Origin: an uncultured Pelagibacteraceae bacterium | GTDB taxonomy: Bacteria > Pseudomonadota > Alphaproteobacteria > Pelagibacterales > Pelagibacteraceae | Direction of reading: 5' to 3' | Assembly: GCA_902521005.1 (NCBI GenBank) | Contig: CABYPZ010000003.1 | Coordinates: 1-64,000, forward strand | DNA: 64,000 bases | Part shown: piece by piece, positions 52,580-62,505 of the stretch | Layout: every line of letters begins with the position of its first letter | Position numbering within the stretch: position 1 is the first letter of the stretch | Program-made: the position numbers and the translations under genes | The notes under the pieces: generated by a model | The model's database searches: none | The model's input: only the letters and a program-made list of their open reading frames with translations | What the model was told of the DNA's origin: nothing

Positions 52580-53404
52580 ATGGAAGAAAGTATAAAAAAA
52601 AAATTGACTAAAAATTGGTTTAAGATTCTTCAAGATATGATTTGTAGTGAAATTGAAGAATTAGAAAATAAACCTAAATTTAAATTAACAAATTGGCAAA
52701 GAAATAAGTCAAAAGATGAAGGCGGAGGAGAATATAGAATTTTAGAAAATGGAAAAATTTTTGAAAAAGTTGGAGTAAATTTCTCAGAGGTATATGGAAA
52801 ATTTTCAGAGAAATTTAAAGACAGGATACCAGGAACTAAAAACGATCCAAGTTTTTGGGCCTCTGGTATTTCAGTTGTAATGCATATGAAAAATCCTCAT
52901 ATTCCTGCTATGCATTTTAATACAAGGTATATACATACATCTTATGGATGGTTTGGAGGGGGAATGGATGTTACTCCTTGTTTTGAAGACAAAAATTTAA
53001 AAAAGTGGTTTCACAATGAACTAAAAAAAACATGTGATAGTCATAATAAAAAATTTTATAAAAAATATAAAAAGCAATGTGATGAATACTTTTATCTTCC
53101 TCATAGAAAAGAAACTAGGGGAATTGGAGGAATATTTTTTGACTATAAAAAAGAAAATTGGGAGAAAGATTTTAAGTTTGTGAGAGATGTGGGGCTAACT
53201 TTTAAACAAGTTTTTAAAGATATTATTATGAAAAAAAATAAAAAAAAATGGACAAAAAAACAAAAAGAAGTTCAATACTTAAAAAGAGGAAGATATATTG
53301 AATTTAACTTGCTATACGATAGAGGAACTAAATTTGGATTACAAACTGGAGGCAATACAGATGCAATCTTAATGTCTCTTCCCCCTATTGCGAAATGGAA
53401 ATAA
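52580..53404 (+). CDS. hemF: Oxygen-dependent coproporphyrinogen-III oxidase
   Basis: HMKNPHIPAMHFNTRYI, WFGGGMDVTPCF, RYIEFNLLYDRGTKFGLQTGGNTDAILMSLPP. Confidence 0.97.
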   Translation: MEESIKKKLTKNWFKILQDMICSEIEELENKPKFKLTNWQRNKSKDEGGGEYRILENGKIFEKVGVNFSEVYGKFSEKFKDRIPGTKNDPSFWASGISVVMHMKNPHIPAMHFNTRYIHTSYGWFGGGMDVTPCFEDKNLKKWFHNELKKTCDSHNKKFYKKYKKQCDEYFYLPHRKETRGIGGIFFDYKKENWEKDFKFVRDVGLTFKQVFKDIIMKKNKKKWTKKQKEVQYLKRGRYIEFNLLYDRGTKFGLQTGGNTDAILMSLPPIAKWK

Positions 53405-53881
53405 ATGGAAAAAGAACCTATTACAATTTCTGGATTAGAAAAATTAAAAGAGGAGTTGATATTTCTAAAAGAAAAGAAACGACCTGAAATAGTTGCAGCA
53501 ATTTCTGAAGCTAGATCACATGGTGATCTGAAGGAGAACGCAGAATATCATGCAGCAAAAGAACAACAGTCTCATAATGAAGGAAGAATCCAAGAAATAG
53601 AAGATTTGATAGCAAGAGCAAATGTTATCGATGTAACAAAAATAAATAATGAAGGAAAAGTAATATTCGGTTGTACTGTATTTTTAGGAAATTTAGATAC
53701 TGCAGAAAAAATAAATTATAAAATAGTTGGAAAAGATGAAGCAGATCTTAAAAATAAGCTGATATATTTTAAGTCTCCAATTGGCAAAGGTTTAATTGGC
53801 AAAAACAAGAAAGATCTTGTTGAAATAATAACTCCAGCTGGTACAAAAAATTTTGAAATAATTGATGTTAAATATATTTAA
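53405..53881 (+). CDS. greA: Transcription elongation factor GreA
   Basis: [44 protein letters not shown]. Confidence 0.97.
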   Translation: MEKEPITISGLEKLKEELIFLKEKKRPEIVAAISEARSHGDLKENAEYHAAKEQQSHNEGRIQEIEDLIARANVIDVTKINNEGKVIFGCTVFLGNLDTAEKINYKIVGKDEADLKNKLIYFKSPIGKGLIGKNKKDLVEIITPAGTKNFEIIDVKYI

Positions 53882-55152
53882 CTATTTACTATCTCGCTAA
53901 TTTTTTCCTCGCTTATTTTAAATTGATTATCCATCCACTGTTTTTCAATTTTCTTTAAAGTGTGCCCAACAGAAGGACCTTCTTTAATATTAAATTTTTC
54001 CATAATATATTTCGCATTTACATTTAGTTTTGGAGCCTCTTTATCTTTAAAGAATTCTTTGAATTTCACTAACTTTTTAAGTGAGCTTTTATCTCTAACA
54101 ATATGAAAATTAATTACATCATTTAATAATTTTTTATTATTTTGATATAATATTTTCCATAGATTATGCTCTGTGAAAATATTTTTTTTAAGATTTTCTA
54201 AATAAAAGTTGTAAAGTAATTTAATTCTATTTTTTTGCTCATTTGAAATATTAAATTTATAAATGAAATAATCTGAATTATCAGTTTCATCAATTATAAT
54301 TACAGAAATCATGAAAAAGAAGTCATTAGATGTTATAATACTCTTTTGAGTTTCATTAAGATTATTTAATATATTCAAATTTTTAAGTTGAGGGAAGATA
54401 AGTTGTATTATTTCAACTAAAAATTTATCTTTATTTAGATTTAAGAACTTTTTAGATTTAAAGATCTTTTTAAGTTCATCCAAAAGTCTTTCGGATGATA
54501 TTTTTGATATACCATCAATATTCTTTCTAATTATTTTTTTTAAGTTTTCTGAATGATCATTTTTACTATAATTTAAAAAAAATCTTAAATATCTTAAAAT
54601 TCTAAGGTAATCCTCTTTAATTCTACTTTCCTGGTTTCCAATAAATTTTACCTCTCCATTTTCTAAATCCTTTTTTCCATTGAAAGGATCAAAAATATTT
54701 CCATCTAAATCTGAATAAATTGAATTTATGGTAAAGTCTCTTCTGGAAGCGTCCTCATGCCAATTTTTTGAAAAACCTACTTTTGCATGTCTACCATCTG
54801 TAATTAAATCTTTTCTTAAAGTAGTTATTTCAAATTTAGTATTTTTAATTTTTGCTGTTACTGTCCCATGCTCAATACCACTTTCATAAAATTGAATTTT
54901 ATTTTTACTTAAAATTTCACAAACTTGGCTAGGCTCTAAATTTGTAGCTAGGTCAATATCATCAATTTCTTCGCCACTTAATATTTTTCTTAAACAACCA
55001 CCAACAAATCTCACTTCTGAATCCTCTGAAAAATTATTAATTAAATCAAAAATTAATGAAACGTTAGTTGTATTGTCTAAAATTTGTAATTTTGATTTTA
55101 CAAAATTTAAATTATTTTTTTTTTTAAATAGTCTGTTTATTATACTAATCAT
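53878..55152 (-). CDS. CCA-adding enzyme / poly(A) polymerase family nucleotidyltransferase
   Basis: [49 protein letters not shown]. Confidence 0.92.
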   Translation of the reverse strand: MISIINRLFKKKNNLNFVKSKLQILDNTTNVSLIFDLINNFSEDSEVRFVGGCLRKILSGEEIDDIDLATNLEPSQVCEILSKNKIQFYESGIEHGTVTAKIKNTKFEITTLRKDLITDGRHAKVGFSKNWHEDASRRDFTINSIYSDLDGNIFDPFNGKKDLENGEVKFIGNQESRIKEDYLRILRYLRFFLNYSKNDHSENLKKIIRKNIDGISKISSERLLDELKKIFKSKKFLNLNKDKFLVEIIQLIFPQLKNLNILNNLNETQKSIITSNDFFFMISVIIIDETDNSDYFIYKFNISNEQKNRIKLLYNFYLENLKKNIFTEHNLWKILYQNNKKLLNDVINFHIVRDKSSLKKLVKFKEFFKDKEAPKLNVNAKYIMEKFNIKEGPSVGHTLKKIEKQWMDNQFKISEEKISEIVNS

Positions 55153-55158
55153 ATATGG

Positions 55159-55229
55159 CTGGGGTGCTAGGATTCGAACCTAGGATGGCGGTACCAAAAA
55201 CCGCTGCCTTACCGCTTGGCTACACCCCA
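55159..55229 (-). tRNA. tRNA-Gln(TTG)
   Basis: Minus strand TGGGGTGTAGCCAAGCGGTAAGGCAGCGGTTTTTGGTACCGCCATCCTAGGTTCGAATCCTAGCACCCCAG + CCA (55156-55158). Confidence 0.96.
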
Positions 55230-55261
55230 AAATTAATTTCGTATAGCACAAAAAAAAAGCT

Positions 55262-56098
55262 TTATATAGTTTTAGATATTATACACCAATAATTTTTATA
55301 TTTTTTTTTGATAACTTTAGTCGCATTAAGCGAGGCATTCTTAGTTTTAAAGTAGGCAATTGCAGCTGACCCGGACCCTGTCATCCTTACAAATTCGTTA
55401 TGTTTCAAATTTTTCATGAAATTGATTAAATTTTCAAGTTTTGGGTATTCATTTTTAGCTACATTTTCTAGGTCGTTTTTTAAAACTTTTATTTTATTTA
55501 AATTTATATTTTTAATAGACGCATTATTTAGATTGGGCTTAGAAAAAATTCTTACTTTTTTATAAATTGATTTTGTTGAACAACCAAAATTTGGTTTAAC
55601 TATTACAACATAAAGACCGATTTTTTTTTTAAATCTTAAGATACTTTGGTTACCTAATTGAATTGTGTTATTTAATTTTAGGCCAAATTTTACATCAGAT
55701 CCAACCTTTTCAGATAATTCAAAAATTTTATTTTTTGAAATTATTTTATCTCTCTTTAATAAAAAAAATCTTATTATCGATGCTGCATTCATTGAGCCTC
55801 CTCCCAAACCAGCTTTTTGAGGTATATTTTTTTTTATTTTAATCGAATACTTTTTTCCATTAAGAAGATTTTGTTTATCCATGAATTTCATAATTTTTGA
55901 AACAGTATTACTGCTAGGTATACCTTTGGAAAATTTCCCATAAAATAATATCTTATGTTTTTTTTTATTTATATTTTTAATATAGATTTCGTCATATAGA
56001 CTAATAAAAGAAACTATAGTTTCAATTCTATGAAAATTTGAATTTATCTTTCCTAGAACAGTTAATGATAAATTAATTTTAGCGTGCGATTTAATCAT
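55262..56098 (-). CDS. ispE: 4-diphosphocytidyl-2-C-methyl-D-erythritol kinase
   Basis: HAKINLSLTVLGKINSNFHRIETIVSFI, KKNIPQKAGLGGGSMNAA, MTGSGSAAIAYF. Confidence 0.94.
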   Translation of the reverse strand: MIKSHAKINLSLTVLGKINSNFHRIETIVSFISLYDEIYIKNINKKKHKILFYGKFSKGIPSSNTVSKIMKFMDKQNLLNGKKYSIKIKKNIPQKAGLGGGSMNAASIIRFFLLKRDKIISKNKIFELSEKVGSDVKFGLKLNNTIQLGNQSILRFKKKIGLYVVIVKPNFGCSTKSIYKKVRIFSKPNLNNASIKNINLNKIKVLKNDLENVAKNEYPKLENLINFMKNLKHNEFVRMTGSGSAAIAYFKTKNASLNATKVIKKKYKNYWCIISKTI

Positions 56099-56115
56099 AT
56101 AATAATTTTAATAAT

Positions 56116-57795
56116 TTATAGACCGTTTAAAAGTTTTCCAGAAATTTTAATTTTAAGTTCATCATCCGCATTATTTGATTCAAATGCGCTCTTCCAATAA
56201 TATCGTGCTTGTATTTTTCTATTTAATTTCCACAATACATCGCCATAGTGATCATTTACTATTGGATCTCTTGGCATTAATTTTATAGCTCTTTGTAAAA
56301 ATTTTTCTGCATTAATAAAATTTTTTGTTAAATAATAACCCCATCCAACAGAATCAATTATATATGGATCATCTTGTTTTTGCTGATATGCTTTTTCAAG
56401 CATACTAATCGCCTCCTCAATTTTATAATTTCTATCAAGCCATCCGTATGCCAAATAATTCATCACATAAGGATCGTTAGGTCTTATATTTAATGATTCT
56501 ATTAAATCTTTATCGGACTTAATATGTTCTCCAATTCTCTCATAGCTCCCCCCTCTTCTATACAATATTTCAGCAAATACTTCGGATTTATAATCTAACT
56601 GATTTAATACTTGTGTATAAACCTCAATAGATTTTTTAAATTTTTTATTTCTTTTATAAATATTACCCATATCTAACAAAATATTTATTGGGGGATTTTT
56701 GTAATTATTAAATTTTTCCTCTATGTAAACTAATGCTTCTTCATCATTTTTATCTTCTGAAATAACTTGGGACAATTTTTTAAGTTTAAACCAATGAAAA
56801 ATTTGATCTTTATCATCAATTTGTTTTAACAATATTTTTGCAGTATCAAATTTATTTGTATCAAAATAATTTTCTATGATTTGTATATTATTAAAATTAA
56901 AATCAGGATTTAAATAATTTGATAAATATCCATAAAAATTTGATTTTTCATATTCTTGACTAACTGAAAAAAGATTGGATATAAGATAAAGAAATTCACT
57001 CAAAAGATTATTTTCTTTTTGGCAAGAAAATAGTCTCTTGATTTTCTTAAATTCAGAATTTTGAATCCAAAATTTAGATTGAGCTATAAGTAGATTGCTA
57101 CCTATAAGTTTAATTTTATCTGCCAATTTATGAGTATTTTCATATTGATTATTTTTAATTAAATAATTTAAATAAAAAAATAAATATCTTGAATACCCGC
57201 CTTCATCATTTTCTATAATCTTCAAAAATTTAGAACTTGTCTCAGGGTGATTTAAATAACAATAAAAAAATGCCTCATTTATCGAACTTAATTTTCCAAG
57301 ATTTTTATCAACTTCTGAAATTTTTTTTTCTAAAAATAATTGGTTATAATCTTTTAAAGTATCATATATAAGTTGATTGTAATTATTAAGGTTATTATAT
57401 TTTTTTAATTTGCTTAATAGCAAAATATTTTCTTTAAATTTTTTTTTTTTGAAATTTTCTAAAATTAATAAAAGATCAGCCTCGAAAAATAAAATTTTGT
57501 TTTGATTTTTATTTGATTTGACCTGAAATATGGCTTTTTCAACCTCTCCGTTTAATACTAATGCAAATACATAATCCTTCAAGTAACTATCGTGTTTGTT
57601 TATTAAATTTTTAGAAGCATTAAAATATTTAATAGAATTTTCATTATTTTGGTTATTATAAGAAATGATTGCAGATAAATAATTCGATAAGTATCGGGGG
57701 TTGAAATCTTTATCTATCGATATTTTGGAAGTAGCGTTAGTTTGATATAAAATGAAAAAAAGAAATATACAAAAATTAAATTTATTTAAAATCAC
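56116..57795 (-). CDS. TPR-repeat protein with signal peptide (GTG start)
   Basis: Tandem TPR-like repeats near C-terminus (YKSEVFAEILYRRGGSYERIGEHIKSDKDLIESLNIRPNDPYVMNYLAY...). Confidence 0.82.
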   Translation of the reverse strand: MILNKFNFCIFLFFILYQTNATSKISIDKDFNPRYLSNYLSAIISYNNQNNENSIKYFNASKNLINKHDSYLKDYVFALVLNGEVEKAIFQVKSNKNQNKILFFEADLLLILENFKKKKFKENILLLSKLKKYNNLNNYNQLIYDTLKDYNQLFLEKKISEVDKNLGKLSSINEAFFYCYLNHPETSSKFLKIIENDEGGYSRYLFFYLNYLIKNNQYENTHKLADKIKLIGSNLLIAQSKFWIQNSEFKKIKRLFSCQKENNLLSEFLYLISNLFSVSQEYEKSNFYGYLSNYLNPDFNFNNIQIIENYFDTNKFDTAKILLKQIDDKDQIFHWFKLKKLSQVISEDKNDEEALVYIEEKFNNYKNPPINILLDMGNIYKRNKKFKKSIEVYTQVLNQLDYKSEVFAEILYRRGGSYERIGEHIKSDKDLIESLNIRPNDPYVMNYLAYGWLDRNYKIEEAISMLEKAYQQKQDDPYIIDSVGWGYYLTKNFINAEKFLQRAIKLMPRDPIVNDHYGDVLWKLNRKIQARYYWKSAFESNNADDELKIKISGKLLNGL

Positions 57796-57806
57796 AGATA
57801 TATTTT

Positions 57807-58511
57807 ATGATTGAAAACGATAAAAATCAAAAAGACAAAATAAACGAGGAGTTAATAAATACTTATGAAATCAGTTATATTTTTGAAAATAAGCCTTTAA
57901 ACAGATTGAAAACTAAACCTACGCTAGAGAAAAAGTCAGACAGACTAGATCAATTAAAGAGGAAAATTGAAGAAATTGACGATTGTGAATTAAAGTCTAA
58001 TGCAAAAAATTTAGTACTTTATGATGGGGATTTTAACAGCCCAGTGATGATTGTGGGTGAAGGACCAGGAGAAAAAGAAGATAGTTTGGGTAAGCCATTT
58101 ATGGGTGATGCAGGCCAATTATTAAATAAAATGTTAGAAGCAATAAAAATTGATAGAAAAAAAATATATATTACAAATGTTGTAAATTATAGACCACCAA
58201 ACAATAGAAAACCTGAGCACAAAGAAATAAATAGATATTCAAATTATTTAAAAGAGCACATTTCAATAATAGATCCTAAAATTTTAATTCTTATGGGAAG
58301 TACAGCTATGGAGTCATTGTTTGGATCAAAAATTAAAATTTCTAAAGAAAGAGGTTTCTGGAAAGAAGTTATTATTAACAATAAAACTTACTTAACTATG
58401 ATAACTTTTCACCCAGCTTACTTATTACGACAAGCTGATCAAAAAAAATATTCTTGGGCTGATTTAAAAGAAATAAGAAAAAAAATTGATCAATTAAATA
58501 TAATGTTATAA
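57807..58511 (+). CDS. Type-4-like uracil-DNA glycosylase superfamily protein
   Basis: VMIVGEGPGEKEDSLGKPFMGDAGQLLNKML, ITNVVNYRPPNNRKP, FHPAYLLRQADQKKYSWADL. Confidence 0.9.
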   Translation: MIENDKNQKDKINEELINTYEISYIFENKPLNRLKTKPTLEKKSDRLDQLKRKIEEIDDCELKSNAKNLVLYDGDFNSPVMIVGEGPGEKEDSLGKPFMGDAGQLLNKMLEAIKIDRKKIYITNVVNYRPPNNRKPEHKEINRYSNYLKEHISIIDPKILILMGSTAMESLFGSKIKISKERGFWKEVIINNKTYLTMITFHPAYLLRQADQKKYSWADLKEIRKKIDQLNIML

Positions 58512-58520
58512 ATTGTTAAA

Positions 58521-58655
58521 ATGATTGAATATCATAAAGGATTAGTAGAATATTTAAAAAATAAAACTGGTCTATCCAATTATGGAGTAGCTTGGATATC
58601 TTTTTTCAAGGGATTAATACTAGGCTTACTAATTTATCATTTTTTTATAATTTAA
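58521..58655 (+). CDS. Small predicted single-TM protein (44 aa), not in supplied ORF track
   Basis: Own translation: MIEYHKGLVEYLKNKTGLSNYGVAWISFFKGLILGLLIYHFFII*; 9 nt after UDG, 3 nt before rnhB. Confidence 0.55.
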   Translation: MIEYHKGLVEYLKNKTGLSNYGVAWISFFKGLILGLLIYHFFII

Positions 58656-58658
58656 ATA

Positions 58659-59231
58659 ATGAAGAAGATAATTGCTGGTGTTGATGAAGTAGGCAGAGGT
58701 AGTTTGATTGGACCCGTATATGCTGCTGCAGTTATTTTTAAAAATAATTTAGACAAAAAAAAACTTAAAGATTCAAAAAAGTTAACTAGAAAGAATCGTG
58801 AAATTTTAGAAAAGTATATTAAAAAAAATTCATATTGGTCTATTGGATCAGCATCTTTAAAGGAAATAGAAAAATTTAATATCTTAAATGCAAGTTTACT
58901 AGCCATGAAAAGAGCAATTAAAAAATTAAGTAAAAAACCTTCTCATGTATTAATTGATGGAAACAAAACTCCAAAAATTAAGAATTATAATTTAAAATAC
59001 GTTATCAGAGGAGATGAAAAAGTACCCGAAATATCTGCTGCATCAATAATTGCTAAAGTCTCCAGAGATAGGTTGGTTAAAAAAATGTCTAAAGAATTTA
59101 CCAAATATGCATGGGATAAAAATGCAGGATATGGAACTAAATTGCATTTAAAAGCAATTAAGAAGTTTGGAGTAACGAAACATCATAGAAAAACTTTCAG
59201 TCCTATACACAACATATTGAGTCCAAACTAA
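58659..59231 (+). CDS. rnhB: Ribonuclease HII
   Basis: IAGVDEVGRGSLIGPVYAAAVIF, DGNKTP, AASIIAKVSRDRL. Confidence 0.97.
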   Translation: MKKIIAGVDEVGRGSLIGPVYAAAVIFKNNLDKKKLKDSKKLTRKNREILEKYIKKNSYWSIGSASLKEIEKFNILNASLLAMKRAIKKLSKKPSHVLIDGNKTPKIKNYNLKYVIRGDEKVPEISAASIIAKVSRDRLVKKMSKEFTKYAWDKNAGYGTKLHLKAIKKFGVTKHHRKTFSPIHNILSPN

Positions 59232-59270
59232 ATCATATAACAAAACGAGTCCATTATTTTCAATCTCTGG

Positions 59271-59299
59271 TTGACGAAGAATCTACACTAGAGTCTAAT
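59271..59299 (+). promoter_or_regulatory. Predicted sigma70 promoter of the CcrM-type gene with GANTC sites
   Basis: TTGACG (59271-59276) - 17 nt - TCTAAT (59294-59299); GANTC at 59247-59251, 59279-59283, 59291-59295. Confidence 0.65.
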
Positions 59300-59312
59300 T
59301 GTTTTTTAAGAA

Positions 59313-60386
59313 ATGATTAATAAGAACCTACATAGCAAAATAATCAAAGGTGATAGTCTAAAAGAATTAAAAAAAATTCCTGATGAGACATTTGATTTAA
59401 TTTTTGCTGACCCACCATATAATTTACAATTACAAAATAGTTTGATTAGACCAGATAGATCAAAAGTTAATGCTGTAAACGACAAATGGGACCAATTCGA
59501 AAGTTTTAAAACATACGATGAATTTACAAGTGAATGGTTAAACGAATGTAAAAGAATTTTAAAGAAAAATGGGTCTATTTGGGTAATCGGAAGTTACCAT
59601 AATATATTTAGAGTTGGTAAAATAATTCAAGATTTAGGTTTTTGGATTTTAAATGACGTAATCTGGAATAAAAATAATCCTATGCCAAATTTCAGAGGTA
59701 CTAGATTTACTAATGCCCATGAAACATTAATCTGGGCTTCTAAAAACAAAAAATCAAAATATACTTTTAATTATCAGTCAATGAAGTGTTTCAATGATGA
59801 TTTACAAATGAGATCAACTTGGAACTTACCTATATGTAATGGCAAAGAGAGATTAAAAAATAATGGAATAAAAGTTCATTCGACCCAAAAACCTGAAGCT
59901 TTACTTCACAGGATTATATTAGCATCTTCAAATAAAGACGACTTCATTCTAGATCCCTTTTTAGGATCTGGAACGACAGCTGTTGTATCGAAAAAATTAG
60001 GTAGAAATTATTATGGTATAGAAAAAGAAAAAAAATATTTTGAAGCTGCAATTAAAAGAATAAAAAATACTAATATAATTAAAAATGAATATTTAGATAC
60101 AGTTCAAAACAATAAATCTAAACCAAGAATTCCTTTTGGTTCATTGATCGAGCTAGGAGTAATTAAACCTGGAATAGAAATTTATGATCGTAAGAAAGAA
60201 GTTTATGCAAAAGTAATGGTTGATGGAAGCATTAAATATAAACAGAATGAAGGATCAATACATAAAGTTGCAGCTCAAATTTTGGGATCTGAAAGTTGTA
60301 ATGGTTGGACCTATTGGTATTATCAATCAGGAAATAGCTTGAAACCAATTGACGATCTTAGGCAACGTCTAAGACCTAGAAACTAG
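59313..60386 (+). CDS. ccrM: CcrM-type adenine-N6 DNA methyltransferase (predicted GANTC)
   Basis: DLIFADPPYNLQLQ, GSIWVIGSYHNIFRVG, NPMPNFRGTRFTNAHETLIWASK, DPFLGSGTTAVVSKKLGRNYYGIE; C-terminal extension. Confidence 0.95.
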   Translation: MINKNLHSKIIKGDSLKELKKIPDETFDLIFADPPYNLQLQNSLIRPDRSKVNAVNDKWDQFESFKTYDEFTSEWLNECKRILKKNGSIWVIGSYHNIFRVGKIIQDLGFWILNDVIWNKNNPMPNFRGTRFTNAHETLIWASKNKKSKYTFNYQSMKCFNDDLQMRSTWNLPICNGKERLKNNGIKVHSTQKPEALLHRIILASSNKDDFILDPFLGSGTTAVVSKKLGRNYYGIEKEKKYFEAAIKRIKNTNIIKNEYLDTVQNNKSKPRIPFGSLIELGVIKPGIEIYDRKKEVYAKVMVDGSIKYKQNEGSIHKVAAQILGSESCNGWTYWYYQSGNSLKPIDDLRQRLRPRN

Positions 60387-61519
60387 TTAGTATATATTTT
60401 GCCTAAATAATTTTCTAAAAATGTTTTATTTTTTGAAAGACGTCTTAAAAAAATATCTCTAAAAAAAATATTTAGTGGATTTGAAAGGTGAAATGCAAAA
60501 TGATTGAGTGTAGATCTTGAGTCTATTTGTTTAGTTTTTAAAATTCTTTTTTTATAATAATTTGAAGAATTATTCTCTAAATCATTAAAAAGATCATTTG
60601 CGGCTTCTATTGATTGTGATGCGCCTTGGGCAAAAGATGGCGGAAATGAGTAAAAAGCATCTCCAGTTAAAAAAATATTTTTTAAAGTTGGAATTTGAAA
60701 TTTTTTACTTACAAAAATAGGAAAACATTTAATTTCATCAACTTTTTCATATAAATTAAATTTAGATTTTGAAGAAATCTGATTTAATAAGTTTTCAATA
60801 AAAGTATTGTCATTAAATAAATCTCTATTGGACATTTCTTCTTCAATTAATTTTTTTCTTATAATTGAGATAAAATTAAATTCTTTATTTTGGTTGATTG
60901 GATAAATTACAAAGTGAAAATTTGGCCCTAAATACAATGAAATATCAGAATTTTCAAAGTCACGAATTTTTCCTCTTAAAGCAATTGAATTAAAATATTT
61001 TGGAAGACCTTCCTTTTTAAACAAAATTTGTTTAGTTTTAGAAAAAACTCCATCAGCCGCTACTATATAATCAAATTCTTCACTCTCTTTATCTCTGAAT
61101 TGTAACGATATTTTGGCCTGGTTTTTAATATCAATAAGATCTGAATTAAAAAATATTTTTTGTGATGGAATATTTTGTAAAAAAAATTCAATAAGTTTAG
61201 ATCTTTTTAAAGTTGTATATCTGTTACTTTGATTATTAAATTGTGATATATCGATATCACATATTTTACTTAAGTTTTTTGCATCAAAAAAATTAACTTT
61301 TTTAGGAAAACAAACATCGCTAGCTTTCATTTGTTGAAAACCAATTTTGTTCAATATTTTAATACTATTTGCTGACATTTGTATTCCATATCCATCAGTT
61401 AAATCTAAAGAATTTTTTTTTTCAAAAATTTTATAAGAATAAGATTGATCCTTTTCTAAAAGATTTGCAAAAAATAAACCTGAAATTCCTGCTCCTATGA
61501 TTGCAATTTTTTTCATCAA
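60383..61519 (-). CDS. FAD-dependent monooxygenase (UbiH/PHBH-like)
   Basis: IAIIGAGISGLFFANLL, DYIVAADGVFSKTKQIL, FLTGDAFYSFPPSFAQGASQSIEAANDL. Confidence 0.9.
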   Translation of the reverse strand: MMKKIAIIGAGISGLFFANLLEKDQSYSYKIFEKKNSLDLTDGYGIQMSANSIKILNKIGFQQMKASDVCFPKKVNFFDAKNLSKICDIDISQFNNQSNRYTTLKRSKLIEFFLQNIPSQKIFFNSDLIDIKNQAKISLQFRDKESEEFDYIVAADGVFSKTKQILFKKEGLPKYFNSIALRGKIRDFENSDISLYLGPNFHFVIYPINQNKEFNFISIIRKKLIEEEMSNRDLFNDNTFIENLLNQISSKSKFNLYEKVDEIKCFPIFVSKKFQIPTLKNIFLTGDAFYSFPPSFAQGASQSIEAANDLFNDLENNSSNYYKKRILKTKQIDSRSTLNHFAFHLSNPLNIFFRDIFLRRLSKNKTFLENYLGKIYTN

Positions 61520-62505
61520 TATCTTATAACAGAATTAAAAATTTTTTTTGTAAATGATGGCAAAATATGATTCTTAATATCTCTTTTATCAATTAATAAA
61601 CTATTACTTAAATACTTTTTTCTTTTTTTTTCATTTATCGTAATCTTCATATCCATATTAGACATTTTAATATTAATTCTTTTATTTAAGGAAGACTTAA
61701 ATTGCTTTTGATTAATTTCTTTCATTGGAAAAATTAATAAGTTCTTTAAGAAATTAAATTTATTATTTTTAATAAGCAAATATTTATTTTTATTTTTATA
61801 GATTTCTGCTTCAAAATATTTTACTTTATTTAATTTACTTTTTGATTTTAAAACAAAATCATTTTTCTTATATGCTAAGCAGCTTTTATTGATAGGGCAA
61901 TCTTCACATAAAGGATTTGCTGGTTTACAAATTAAAGCACCAATTTCCATTAATGATTGAGCATAATCACTTGGTCGAAAAGATTTTCCAAAAAATAATT
62001 TTTTTTTGTGCAAATTATTTTTGTTTATTTCGTTTTTTTTTTTTAAATAGAAAACTCTTTTAAGAATTCTTTCTACATTTCCATCAAGAGGTATAAACTG
62101 TTTATTAAAAACTATTGCCATTATTGCAGTTGATGTATATTCACCTATTCCAGGTAAAGTTTTCAACTGCTCAATATTATCAGGCAGCCTTCCATTAAAC
62201 TCCTTTATTATTTTTTTTGCAGATTTTTTTAAATTTCTTGCACGGGAGTAATATCCAAGTCCTTCCCAACATTTCATAAGTTTTTTATCATTTGTCTTGG
62301 AAAGTGTTTTTAGATTTGGAATTTTTTTTATAAAGTTTTCAAAATATGGTATTACAGTTTTTACCTGAGTTTGCTGTAGCATTATTTCACTCACAAGTGT
62401 AAAATATTCTTTTTGTTTATTTGTTAAATGTTTTCTCCAGGGTAAAATTCTCTTATTATTATCGTACCAATATAGAATTTCTTTTGATATACTTTGATTA
62501 ATCAT
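61516..62505 (-). CDS. mutY: A/G-specific adenine glycosylase
   Basis: LPWRKHLT, EIMLQQTQVKTVIPYFENF, LKTLPGIGEYTSTAIMAIVF, Fe-S motif CKPANPLCEDCPINKSC; start MINQSISKEILYW preferred. Confidence 0.95.
   Translation of the reverse strand: MINQSISKEILYWYDNNKRILPWRKHLTNKQKEYFTLVSEIMLQQTQVKTVIPYFENFIKKIPNLKTLSKTNDKKLMKCWEGLGYYSRARNLKKSAKKIIKEFNGRLPDNIEQLKTLPGIGEYTSTAIMAIVFNKQFIPLDGNVERILKRVFYLKKKNEINKNNLHKKKLFFGKSFRPSDYAQSLMEIGALICKPANPLCEDCPINKSCLAYKKNDFVLKSKSKLNKVKYFEAEIYKNKNKYLLIKNNKFNFLKNLLIFPMKEINQKQFKSSLNKRINIKMSNMDMKITINEKKRKKYLSNSLLIDKRDIKNHILPSFTKKIFNSVIRY

Noticed and set aside
55230-55262. Possible terminator (AAAGCTTTTTTTTT on minus strand) after ispE
   Set aside because: Palindrome too short for a convincing intrinsic terminator; T-runs are common at this base composition.
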